Below are positions 1 through 46,774 of a stretch of 64,000 bases of DNA, piece after piece. Origin of the DNA: Brienomyrus brachyistius (lineage: Eukaryota > Chordata > Actinopteri > Osteoglossiformes > Mormyridae); contig NC_064540.1 in the NCBI RefSeq assembly GCF_023856365.1, forward strand, positions 13,231,191 to 13,295,190, written 5' to 3'. The notes beneath the pieces are model-generated. The model worked only from the letters and a program-made list of their open reading frames with translations. It did no database searches and was not told the DNA's origin. How positions within the stretch are numbered: the first letter of the stretch is position 1; every line of letters begins with the position of its first letter. A program made the position numbers and the translations under genes.

Positions 1-34690
<34,690 letters not shown>

Positions 34691-36647
34691 CATTGGGTCC
34701 ACCTGTAAAGAACAAAACACAGAGACTCTGTGAATCTCTTGGCTCACTAACAAAAGAAGTGCCTTTTTTCTAGTGGAGTACAAAAGGCACTTGAAGGTGA
34801 TGGAGCTAACAGGAGCAGCGCTCTGCTGCCCTTCCAGAACCCGTCTCAATCCCCAAGGAAGCAGATGTGGGCTCGGCGGAGCATCTTTAGGCAATGCCTC
34901 CCTGATACACTACGTGGAAGCATGATATCAGGAACAGCTTTCATCCTAGAGAAATCTCACATGAGGCATATCTCACATGTGGATGTGAACCGAATCCTCC
35001 AGTTACTTTCAGAATTTAATCGTGGCTAACATGAAAAATGACTATATGCTCGTTTACAGATATATCACTGTCTGCTTATTATCACTTTCCAGATAAGGTG
35101 GTTAAGATGTCTGCAGTCACAAAGATTCCCATTGAAAAAAAAATGATTAAGCAATTATGCACTATCAGACAGTTCTTTTGGAATATTAAAAGAGCCAGTT
35201 TAATATTTCCTAGTTGATATATTGTAAATGCATTGTAATATATTACATCAGAAAACTTTGTAAAGAGATGTTCTATATTTTGTAATTATGTATCTTACAT
35301 AAGAACAGCAATATGGTTCTTAATTAATATATTACAAACATAGATGGATGTTATTTTATGAGGTACTGTACAACAATGTTTATCTACCTTTTCTTTTGAG
35401 CTCCACTATATTCTCGATCTGCTCGCAACCTTTTATAAGATGTTGTGTCGAGGTGAACATGCATTCGCACGAGATATGCAAAATTATTATGTTGATAGAC
35501 CTGAACCGTCGAACTTGTTGTCGTGTCTTAACTACCCACTGCAGGAGTTTGAGAGCCATGCTCGCTCCCCGCACCCCTGCCACACTACTCAAAATGCACT
35601 CAGGAGTGTGTTTTAATTCGCCGCTGTGTTTTACTTTTACAGATCTCCTTGTAAGCAAAAGGGTCCGGTTTTTGTTTAGCTTGTGCTAACCTGTGTGCAT
35701 GGGTACATCTGGATGTTAAATTCTTCTATTGTGACTGACAATGCTGCTTTCTGAGGATGAAGGAACTGTGCCCCTCCCAGTAACACAATAACAAAACATG
35801 TCGCAGATCACGTTCCTGGGTTTGATATGCGCTTAATTACTCGAAGAAAAAATTATTCATTGTGTTACCGACCACATCAATTCCGAGCGACTTTTCTCGT
35901 TTTTCAATTACGACACGTTCTAAATGATCGTTTTCATTTAATCGGAAACAAAAACCGCACTTCCAGGTCTGTTAAAGTCCACTCATTTCCCCCCTCCCAC
36001 CCCCCTTTTTGGTGTTAACTTTTTAATCGTTTGCATTTTATAAGGTAGTTATTAAAAGCATCTAGACTAAGTGCACGCTCAGAAATTCTGTGAAGCTGAT
36101 CAGTGGTGACGCAGCTACAGCACGAGGCAGTAAGTTGGAGAGTTAAAGCAATATTACCCCCCACTCTTTCCATAAGAAGTCTTATAAATATACCTCCAGA
36201 AGAGCAGGGTAACATATCAGTGATTAAACTTCGAAGGTGTTCCAAACTATAGCCTCCCTTTCTTGCACTGCAAAAAAAGGGATGAAACAGTCACTTTAAA
36301 TCGTCTTTTAAAAGAACACTTACCAGCATGCAAACTTGGCCGAGCACAGTGCGGGGCAGTTCTACTCTCCACGTGGAAGTGTGCGGTCCGGAGGGGCGTA
36401 TGACTGGTCCACCCAACCTAGCTGGGGTCCTCCAGGAGGTGCACGCTGAAAGGGCTCTGACTCGTCTGTGAGAAACGTGTACTGGTGTCTAATATCTAAG
36501 ATGACCCCTCACGGCCAGACACATTGTACTGTAACGTAGCAATTACAGAGAAACTAGAAATATGCATTTTTTTCTAAACACTTGTGTAAATGGTGTTAAA
36601 ACTAAAGACTAAAACCAAGTTACTTTACCTCATGTCAGGGATTCCTG

Positions 36648-36653
36648 AATAAA
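36648..36653 (+). terminator. Candidate poly(A) signal, proximal
   Basis: AATAAA in GAATAAAAATGG, about 1.96 kb after the cacna1d stop codon. Confidence 0.35.
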
Positions 36654-37220
36654 AATGGTATTTAAATATTAGCACATAGCTGTATGTCTTTGCACAAGTA
36701 ATTGTTAAGTGATATTGTTTCATTTTCTATGAATTTCAGATCTATATGTAATAGGGTGAGGCGATTTTGTACTTTTCCTGTGGCTGTGTGTATGGTTTAG
36801 TGGAATCTATATTTGTCTTACTTGTCACTTTACAATGCTGGGATATATGGTAGAATATTAAGCGGCACTGGGCTTTTTCCTTGTGATAAAACCAGTTTGC
36901 GGCTCAATGAAATTTAATATTTAAGTTTACAGAGAATTATATGTTAATTTAAACACTTTAATCAGTTTAATATTACTAGAATAGTTGACAAGATGTATTT
37001 AAATATACAATGAAAAGTATATAAAGTATGGAAAGACCTGTTCTTATTTATTTTACTTGAAATATTTGCTCTTTAAGGTTTTTATTCTGCAAACTTCTCA
37101 GTAGCAGCTTAGTACCCCTCTAGATTTTGTATGCATTTCTTTTTGTATTTTTTCATTTAATTTTGGCCTTTAACTGATTTGAATCAATACCTAAATTTTA
37201 TTTCCTAATGATTACTATTG

Positions 37221-37226
37221 AATAAA
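37221..37226 (+). terminator. Candidate poly(A) signal, distal
   Basis: AATAAA in TTGAATAAACTT, about 2.5 kb after the stop, followed by TTCAAAGTGATATTT. AATAAA occurs often by chance in AT-rich DNA. Confidence 0.35.
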
Positions 37227-38219
37227 CTTACACTAAAGTTCAAAGTGATATTTAATCTGTGATTTATTCATGAACACAAAGGGAGGTCATCAAGAGTATA
37301 TGCATCATGTAGAAGGTGATGAAGCAGACAATGGCCACGCTTCTTCCACGTGGCCTCTCCTTGCCAGCACTGATGTCTAACTGCGGGTTGGGTCTGCCAA
37401 TTAACCAAATAGTATATAGCAAGAGATCTGTACATTGTATGAGAGTGTCTTGAATTTGCAGATGAACCTGTGTCAAGAAATGTAACTGTCTTCCATGAAA
37501 ATAACAAATACAGTTTGTTGGGCTGTGTTGTGATGCATTGTTGGATTGCAGTTCTAAGGAGTGACATCACTTGAAAGCTCCAATGTGATTTTCAGTGGAG
37601 GGTCCTGTCAAGAGCAAAATGAGTGATTCCCCAATGCAGCATAAAATGTTTAACCTTCTCCATCTCCCCAGCTGCCAATCAACAACTTTTACCAACAACT
37701 TTGGGTTTGGGGTTCTGAACCATACATGGCAGAAATGTGACTTGGATCAGTCTTCAAATGAGCAGTACAAAGACATGATGCTCGAGTGCATTCACCAAGT
37801 TGACCTTCATACAGTAGAAAATATGTGTAATCTCAGAGAAACCTCTTCTCCAACCTGGAGGTGGTTAATTTCAAAATATTCAAAGTCTTAAAAATATCAA
37901 CCTACCTGTGTCAGTTGTTCCTGTTGACCTGTTATCACTGTTCACACTTATTGCCCTTTTAATAAACAATCCTGCCCAGAAGGCCAGCATTTGAGTGGGT
38001 ATGTATATAGTTGAGTGGATATAAAGTAGAGGTATATAGAGTGTTTCAGCTGGTATATACAGTTAGTAGTCAAGCAGTGAATCATATGGCTGCAACAGAA
38101 TACAGCAAAAGTTCTCGTATCCAGCAACTTTGGGACTTAAGCACTGATGCATTGTTGAATTTTCTAGATTGTTTCTAGATTTTCTTGATAGTTGAACATT
38201 GAAAGCAATATTCAGTTAC

Positions 38220-38610
38220 TACTGAAGTATATCATGATTCATTAATGATGAACAAAGATGAGATCGGTATTTCACTTGTCATTCATGACTTCAGCAGTTC
38301 CTTAGTAGTTCCTTCAGTAGTTCACAAACATTTACCGGATGAACAGATTTAGGAACAAATATAGTAGCTGCTCGGCATAAAAAATATGTCACAATTCATT
38401 AATGATGAATTAACATGAGGTCAGGATTTCACATTATTCATTTTTTTGCTCCGTCAATAGTTCCTTTGTAGTTCCTTCAGTAGTTCACAAAGGTTTGCAG
38501 AACAGGTACAGTATAGTAACAAATATAGTACTTTCCCAAGATAAAAAATGTCACAATTTATTGATGATGAGTGAACATGAGATCAGTATGTAACTAAGAC
38601 TTAGCATGTG
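38220..38610. repeat. About 160-bp tandem repeat, 2.3 copies
   Basis: The anchor ATTCATTAATGATGA occurs at 38237 and 38394 and, diverged, at 38556, so the spacing is 157 and 162 bp. Copies share AGTTCCTTCAGTAGTTCACA and GGAACAAATATAGTA-like blocks. Confidence 0.75.
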
Positions 38611-39861
38611 GTTAACTAATACACAAGTAAGAGCATAATACTACATTATTTGTACCCCTTCAAGTAAAATGTTACCCTGAAGGGTAACATGTCTTGTACT
38701 TTAATTCTTGTATATGCACACATTAAAGTTTAATGTAATTTTATTGTAAATCAGGTATTTGATAGAACACAAGATATCACGAGGGAAATAGCAGAACAAG
38801 CAAGACTACTAAAGTATGCCCTTCTATTCTTTGTTATTTTTGTATTTTTAGTTTAGTGTAATTTTTTAATAGGGGTGATATTGTTGTGAATTTAAATTTT
38901 TATACTGATATTTTATATTTGTGCCAGTTACTTGAGAGTACCGGATACTTGAATGCCGGATAGGGCCCTTACTGTATATATCATGCAGTCAGGGTCAAGA
39001 CTTAAGACTTTGACTTAACATTAGAATGGGTAAGATCGAAGTTGAAGCAATTTTGGACATGGTACTGGGCTGGACTAGCCATATAACATTCTAGGTAATT
39101 TCCTGGTGGGCACATGGACTTGTGGACTGGAAAAATTCTCATGGGAGTCCAGACCTAACTTTTCTTCTCAGCCCTGTTGTATAGCCCTGACATCTTGTGA
39201 TTGTTGATACCAGAAATGTTGGTTGCACTAGAGTCTAGAGAGCATGGTGTGATGGTACAAAAGGAGGAGTTAGAGAGTCAACAAATGTCAGAAGAGAATG
39301 GCCAGAATCGCTAAAGCTAACAGGAATTAGTGTGGAAAGAACAGCTCAGTACAAGTCAGGGCAGAACAGCTTCACTGAACACATACTTTGTCTACCCATG
39401 AAACTGTTCTGCAGGCAAAAGTGGATTATCCCAGTACTAAATGTATCCAATACAATGGACACAGTATATTTTTGAATATATATTAATGTAGTACTTGAAT
39501 TACCACACTAATGTGCATTTATACACCCATATTTTGTTGCAGAAGGTCCATTATGTACATTTCTCCAGGATACAGTGACTGCGTTTTGAATATTTATGTT
39601 TATATCAATGGGGGTCAAGTTTATACAAAAATTTAAGCAAAGAACATCAGCAGTACATCTTGAGTTTGTCTGGTTTCTGTGACACACAAGGTCTGTCATT
39701 TCCTTGAACGTGTAATACTGAACAACTGAATCCAAAAATGATGCAGTTTACACTATGTAAGTCCATAATTAACATAACTGAACAAGATTAGGCAAATTTC
39801 AAATATATTTATTATAATGTATCAATATTTTGCTGCTTAATTGGGATACAAGCCATGGTAT

Positions 39862-39995
39862 GAGGTACTGGTATTTGACCACTAGATGGCAGCTGAAAGG
39901 CTGCAGAATTGCTGTGATGTCTCGTATATGAAGTACTCTTATTTGACCACTAGATGTCAGCTGATTTTTGCGCCTGAAAGGCTGCAGAAGAGATG
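39862..39995. repeat. About 68-bp duplication carrying CTCF-like motifs
   Basis: Two tandem copies of a segment reading TATTTGACCACTAGATGGCA (first) and TATTTGACCACTAGATGTCA (second), each followed by GCTGA and CTGAAAGGCTGCAGAA. See finding for the motif. Confidence 0.7.
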
Positions 39996-42654
39996 TGACG
40001 TTTAATATTGCTGTAGCTGATATGCTGCTTTGAGTGAGATCGTGTGAATTTCAGCCATTAAGTGCAAATATCTGCTGAAACGTTCTCCTCCTAATGCGTT
40101 ACACTGGGTTTTGTCTGTATGATTACAATTACTTTTATACTTTATGCTTTTGCAATTGCCTGCATATAATATTTTATATAGTATAATGTTATTTGTTTAC
40201 TGGAAACTGTATGGTGTGAAAAAGTTTTTGTGATCTTATGATAGATGGACATGTGCACTGAGATCACAATGTAATTTGTCTGAGTACAGGGGAAATTAAA
40301 TTTTAAACATACCTTCAGTGAAAAGAGAAACAGAGACTACTACTCTGTCCTGCAGTGAAGAAATTAATTACACAATTTCACAATGTTCTAGCATTTTAGT
40401 CAACCTTTAGTTTAGTAGAGGACTGAAATGTCTCTGTTATACCGGCATGTGAACTGAAGGTCACTCGGTGCTGGTTTTAAAACCAGCCTCAAAACGCCCG
40501 TTTCCCTCTGTCCTCCTGGTCACGACAGTTCAGTCATATGATTTGAGAAGCTCAGGTAAAGCTCTTTATTTCACTTGGGCATTTGCAGTGCTCAGTAATT
40601 TTCACAAGAACATGTGATATGTCAGACTGCAGTAAGTGCAGTTATTGTGTTGGAACTTTTAATGTGAAGACTTTGCTGGAAACCGCTTTGAACTCCATAA
40701 TTTGAGTCCAAATTCATAAGGACAAGGAGATAAGGCTGAGACTTTTCAGGAGACATTGAAATGCATGTGTGTAAATAATGTGATTTCATTGCATATTTAA
40801 TGCTGTGGTGTTTCTCTGAAATGCTGCCTGACTGATTTTTGAGTTTATTTAGAGGATTTAATATGTATACTGCAAGAGAACAGAAAAATCCATAATTTGC
40901 ACCACTTGACTGAATGGTATTACATCTAAATGAAGTAAAATACAAAAAAAAAAAATCACACAGTATCTTTTTTGCCTTATCAATCATTAAAAAGGACTAG
41001 AAAACATGTAGCAATCAGATCTACCTAAAACAAAGACGAAGTCAGAATTACAGATGAATCATTATTGTTACAGACCAGAATTCTTTGATCTTTACTCCAT
41101 TCTACTACTTTCAGGTTCGGATTATACTGGATTAGCCATTACTCTCCATTGTTACGCCTAGGATCCAGATTCCTGTACTCTAATCTCATATCGAGACTGC
41201 AGCAATCATGCTCAATTTCAGTATTCAAACCACTACAACAGAGCACTGACCTCACATGCACACATTACAGGGTAAACAGTGCATGCTTCTGCTTGCACAG
41301 GGACCTAGATAGGCAATGAGGAGAAGCAGATGGAAGTGGGAACAGATGAGATTCAGTTACTGAGACAACAGGGACATCTGGAAAGCAGTGGAGCGTATCC
41401 ACAATCTGAAAGTCATAGTGAACAGAACACCTGAAAAATGAAAGGAAATGCAATAGAGCCTTGATGAAAAGAACGGCAAGACTGTACAGCTTAAAATGTG
41501 TCCCTCATTCCACAAGTACAGTATCTTATTCAGCAAAGGCTCAACTGGCAGCGTGCATTACAAAATGTCCTTGTGGTTGCCAGTTCACTGCGATGAGGAC
41601 AGCTACTGTGTTTTTACCCAATGAGAAGAGAAAAGAAGTTTTTATTTTGTTCTGTTTATTCAAGATTGTTAACTTAATCTGCCACAACTTCATGTAATGA
41701 GACTGGGACTGCAGGTGCTATACCGTGGAATGACATTCGATATCTTAGGGGAACCACTCTGAGAGATCTCTTTGTGGCAATTAATTGGTTTCATCTTATT
41801 GCTTCTTATCAGCACATTATAGCTTAACAAACAGTCTCTGTCGTGTTGATTTATGATGTAATTACTGGCCTAATCATTGAAAACCCTCCTCAAAAATGCA
41901 GCCATGGTAACTGGAGATCCATCAGCTCTCTCTACTACTGACATGGTCATCACCCTCAACTAATAATGCGGTCCATAAAGTGAAGGAAAGAATGGATGGG
42001 GAGAATAAATGGAAGAGAGAAAAGCAAGAACAACATAGAGTACCCATTCTAGACTGGAGGTGTGCGTTTCTCCACTGTGAATTAAGCTGTGGAATTTATT
42101 TGATGAAATTAGGATTTTTAGGTTTGTGTTTGTTTGTTATATTATTTTATTAGTGTACTGGAGGACTGCTATTGAGAAACCCATTCTGTGCACATTTTAT
42201 GGGATAATATAAAAATTTCTACGCGTACTTAACTGGCAATGTAGCTTTTTACATGCACCCAGATATTTGAAACTTTCAAGTCAGTGTGTAAATACTACTT
42301 TTAATATTTGTTCTTGCTTAGCTTGGCCTTACCTCGAGTTTAAATACATTAATATTGGACAAAACTGTTTACCCGAAGACCCTGAGCAGGATAAGCGGCT
42401 AGAAGATGGATGGATCTGCAAAATTGTTTATGAAACTCTTCTTTGGTATTCTGCTATAGACCACCACTTCCATTTCACTTCAGTAGCTTTCAACTTTTTT
42501 TTTGGTCAGAAGGACTTTTCATCCATATGAAAGTTCATTCTGTTTATGAAGAGTGGTTCTTCCTCTCAATTGAATCATTATTCAGAAATATTTGAGGACA
42601 AATTCTGTTGAGTACAGGAGAGATTTTTCTGAATATTAAGTCAGCTTCTTATAG

Positions 42655-42856
42655 TGGCTGCTGCCGGCCCCTGGAGGATGGGCTCCCCCTTTGAGTCTGG
42701 TCCCTCCCAAGGTTTCTTCCTTCTAGGGAGTTTTTCCTTGCCACTGTCGCCTATGGCTTACTCACTGGGGGCTTTGGGTGAGGATGCTGTAAAGCGCTTT
42801 GAGACAATGTAATGTTGTGATAATGCGCTATATAAAAATAAATTTGTTGTTGTGTT
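42655..42856 (+). repeat. L2-type LINE 3'-end fragment
   Basis: CCCAAGGTTTCTTCCTTCTA, GGGAGTTTTTCCTTGCCACT, GTCGCC, CTCACTGGGGGCTTTGG, AAGCGCTTTGAGACAATG and CGCTATATAAAAATAAATTT form the recognisable 3' tail of a common fish non-LTR family. Confidence 0.65.
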
Positions 42857-43057
42857 CGACTACTTAGGTTCCCAGCCAAAGATTCACTGGAGTTTTGATA
42901 TATCCATCCATTCTTCCTTAACAGGGTGAGCCTGGATAACAAACAATCATTATAATCAGGAAATACACATTTTTGTTGTGGAATTTAGAGAGGTCAGTGG
43001 TTTCCTTTATATAAGACACAAGCTAATGCTAAGGTTTTAGTTGAAGTTTCTAAACTT

Positions 43058-43165
43058 ATTTAGAAACTCCAATTCACGTTAGCATGTTTTTGGACTGTGG
43101 GGGGAAACCAGAGAACTTGGAGGAATCGCCACAGTGACACGAGGAGGCGCCTGAACCCCAGAGCT
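43058..43165 (-). mobile_element. SINE fragment (minus)
   Basis: TTTAGAAACTCCAATTCACG, TTAGCATGTTTTTGGACTGT and GGGGGGAAACC are the reverse complement of the middle of the tRNA-SINE body. Both ends are missing. A more diverged copy may lie at 43740-43930. Confidence 0.6.
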
Positions 43166-45065
43166 TTCACCTGAAACATACATGGAAGGCTGAAGCACAG
43201 TCATAGCACCCAGCGCTAACTCCTACCGAGCAGGTCTGCCAGTCTGTGGGCACAGAGGCTCCTCTGCCCTGTTGGCTGTGGAAACCAGCAGGTCCCAGGC
43301 CACTGTGTGCATGTCTGTGTGACAACTTGTTTCAATTAATTTGCACAAGGGTGTAACACTTATGTATATTGCCATCTTCTGCATATTACACTAGTTAATT
43401 ATAGAAAGATTTAGAGTAGTTTAAAAGAGCGTGTTTGTCAAGTCAGTTTGTATAGGGTGAATTGCAGATCCTTCAATTGTCACATGGTTGTTCCAAAATA
43501 TCATTAAGGCCCTACTGAAGATCAATTAGACGCACAGGTAAATTCTTCTCTAGCAAAGTAATTGTCTCATACGGTTTTTGACCGGTTGGATAAATTTCAT
43601 GTAAAAGTAACAAATACATAACAGGGATGTTTATGCGTTTAAAGAGGAACAGTTTAGGACAACAACCTGCCAAGGGATTTTTTTTGGGGCTCCTCTTACA
43701 CTCATGCATTTTCCATAAGTTTATCTAAAGCTAAATTGTCCGAAGCCTTGACAATATGCCAGGAAACACAGGAAATAAGGCGAGCTGTACCCTGCATAAG
43801 ATGCTAGTCCAAAACAGGACATACACACTCATAAGCTGCTGAGATATACTATGTCACATAAACCATGTCTGTGGACAGTGGGAGGAAAGCAGAGTAAGGG
43901 CAGGCAGCCCACACAAAGCTCTGCGCATTGCTGCTCTGTCTTATTGCTCAGATATCTGACATCCTCGTCATCTCTGGTGTGGGTGAAGTGCCAGCGATTT
44001 GTCTGAAGTGTAACAGCTACAGACACTTGGAGGGAAACTGTGCTGCACTGAAATATGGATTTACACTAGATATAACAACATAAAGTGTGCTTCATATCAA
44101 TCTTAATTTAACTTGTGATTCATATAAAGTTTCCTTAATACTTACACAGGCTTAATGTTTTATTTTTAATCGTTCCAATATCCACAGACAAATAGTTATA
44201 TTCGATTTAGATATTGTCTTTCTGAGAATGTTACTTGACAATACTTGTCTGAATTGTCTGTATCATCTGAAATTCAGCAACATTCGAAAGCATTTGTAAA
44301 TTATTAATGTGTGAATTATTTATTCAGATGCTGCATATAACACTATTTGTGATGAAAAAAATAAAATGCTCACATTTTGTGCAACTTAGATCTGAGTTAC
44401 CCAACCAATATTCCGAGCAGAGCTACTTTTTGACATTTACTCTACCCTTGCCAGTTTTTTCTAATCAAAAAATGACTAGAAAAAAGTCAGTCTGATATCT
44501 TTTGGCTACCTCTGTATTTAGTTATGTCGCTAGTATATTAGGGCCAGTACCGGTCCTTGCTGTGGAACCCAAGACCAGCATCCAATTGTACAAGCATACA
44601 ATTTATAAATTATACTTGGCCTGCGTTTGACATTTAAAATTAAAGTGAGCCTAAGCTCACCTTCATCAAACCTATAAAGTTGACCAGAACTGCACAGGAA
44701 GCACAAAAAAATATTACTTTTCACTATTTATTAAACGTTTTTCACGTGGCTTGAGTCCTTATTGTAATTCAATAAAATAAAAATTAAGGATTGAATATTA
44801 AGTCGTTGTTTTATTAAGGTATATATACACTCGCTGTAGTTAAACAATGAAACCAGATAATTTTTGCTTATCCATTAAAGGCGATGAATAATATAACATG
44901 ATTTTATATGATTATTGCAACAAAATCTCACTGAAAAAAAACAGGAAACTACTTCATTTCAAGTGAATGGTCGTGATATTAGCTTGCCATTGGATTGCTG
45001 TGAAGGTCCGCAAATTTGAGACGTCTTTCAGTATCATGTTAACGCGAATTATTTTATTGTATAAG

Positions 45066-45068
45066 CAA

Positions 45069-45107
<39 letters not shown>

Positions 45108-45110
45108 ACA
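45066..45110. repeat. (AAAT)n microsatellite
   Basis: About eleven uninterrupted AAAT/AATA units. Confidence 0.95.
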
Positions 45111-46263
45111 CTGCGAAGTCCACTGTGCAATCTGCTTGGGTGTATATTATTTAATCTCGTGTCCATCTTCAAAGTCTCATGTAGTTCAATTTTTTAAAAT
45201 AGAAAAATAGTACTAACGGCACCATTTTCTGTAGTGTTGCAGTCACTATAAATGAGGCAAATACAACTGGACACGGTCTAACTTGTCTGTTCTCCACCGG
45301 GAATATGGATCTGCTTACGGTTTTGGTCGACTTGGCAAGCCATTTTCCGCACCGTGTGCCCACGTTCAAATAATAGATTAAGAACATTGAACGGTAGGTT
45401 GCATTGGGGATTATGCAACGTTGCTTTTTTTCCATCGAGAAACTACATCAGCAGATTTTTTCCGTCAGTTTGTAAGGACAAGGGGTATTTGCTCTTTTAA
45501 AGCAAAAGCATTTATGGGTCCATAGGATGTTTTTATTTTAATAATTTTGCCGAGCCAAACTCACGAAATTTACACATGCACTCTCCATATTGTGTATTTA
45601 GCGCAGCTTATAAAATTGCTAGCGCTTTGTATATTGAAATAACTGGTTGTTAATGAAGTAGTATATGGCGCATTCCGCTTTGGTGAATACAACATATGGT
45701 ACTATTAGCCTACACTGCAAGTTATTTCTCTGTATATATTGAAAATTGTCACAGAGGATCCGGTACTTTTCGCTATGCAATGCCTGAAATGCAAACACCG
45801 TATGCTGTGTATTGGACATGCTTCGCAGAATTAAAGCAGCGAACGTATGATTTAAAAAATTCTAAAAAAAAAAAAATATTATAGTAATTTCTATTGATTA
45901 GCCCAAACTTCATTTCATTAACGATTCAATATACTATTTACCATCTTGACCTTAAATCTGGTATCTCACTGAAAGGCTGAAAAGTGCCAGACTCCTTTCA
46001 AAATTGCCCCATAGCTATGGAGTTCGTTACGCTGCAAATTTAATATAAAATGTCAACTTAATTTTAAGTAAGAAATTCCGTTTCACTTCGCGATCACGAT
46101 CACCGGGAAACGTGTTTTCTGCAGTATTCTACCCAGCCATATTCTTGGACTTCTTGATTATCTGGCAGAAACCTCCGTCGGAACGGTAGTAATGCAGATG
46201 CTTGTATATACCCAATAATATGCCATTCACTCACCAGGAAAGTATATAGTTAATTCGCACCCC

Positions 46264-46266
<3 letters not shown>

Positions 46267-46306
<40 letters not shown>
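46267..46306. repeat. (TC)20 tract upstream of cacna2d3
   Basis: Twenty perfect TC units ending in AGCCACC, about 330 bp before the cacna2d3 start codon. Confidence 0.97.
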
Positions 46307-46309
<3 letters not shown>

Positions 46310-46637
46310 CACCACTATTTCTTGCTGCTGAAATGGGAGTTTCGATGACCCACAGAACCGAGTATGTTGTCTCTCAGAGCAGTGCCATATGGGATTTTCT
46401 CACTGTATGAAATTTATTTAGCATAAGCGGTGTGCAGAGCACCCACATATATACATACAAATATTCATACAAAGAAAACTTCTGTATACCAACCAGGATA
46501 TTTCAGGATGCTTCTTGTCAGAACGCACTGGAATACTCAGTATAAATAAAAAGTAAGGATGTATTCGTGCTGAGTCCATTTCAGGGTGGGAGTGCTGGAG
46601 AAATTGGAAACCAGCAAGCCTAAAACTGACCGCTGGA

Positions 46638-46774
46638 ATGGGCATGAGGATGTTGGAGAACTCAAGGTCTTTCTGCACTCAGACATGCCATGCCTGCTTA
46701 TTGTTCCTTTGGCTGACTTTTGGCCTGACAGTAACTGATGGAGTCGCGACCCATCAAGGAATACCCTTGTCCAT
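46638..46774 (+). CDS. cacna2d3: cacna2d3 exon 1 (signal peptide)
   Basis: Three in-frame ATGs stand at 46638, 46644 and 46650; the first is chosen, and the frame is closed upstream by TAA at 46554. Hydrophobic core [14 protein letters not shown], then [12 protein letters not shown]. Human reads EQQIPLSVVKLW at this junction. Donor GTAAGT at 46775; AT|G gives Met across the splice. Confidence 0.85.

Larger units (their letters stand above)
34691..37250 (+). other. cacna1d: Probable cacna1d 3' UTR
   Basis: AT-rich sequence follows the stop codon. AATAAA signals stand at 36648-36653 and 37221-37226, so the 3' UTR would be about 2.0 or 2.5 kb. The end is inferred; no transcript evidence is available. 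A GC-rich island at about 36322-36465 inside it is discussed in the findings. Confidence 0.5.
37251..46637. other. Intergenic interval between cacna1d and cacna2d3
   Basis: I found no conserved protein frame. The frame at 37595-37891 (+) is open for 98 codons but resembles nothing I know. In mammals CHDH, IL17RB, ACTR8 and SELENOK lie between the orthologues; I recognised none of them here. Contents are repeats listed separately and AT-rich unique sequence. Confidence 0.6.

Noticed and set aside
37595..37891. 98-codon plus frame between the two genes
   Set aside because: Starts downstream of a plausible poly(A) signal but matches no known protein; it may be chance or a transposon remnant.
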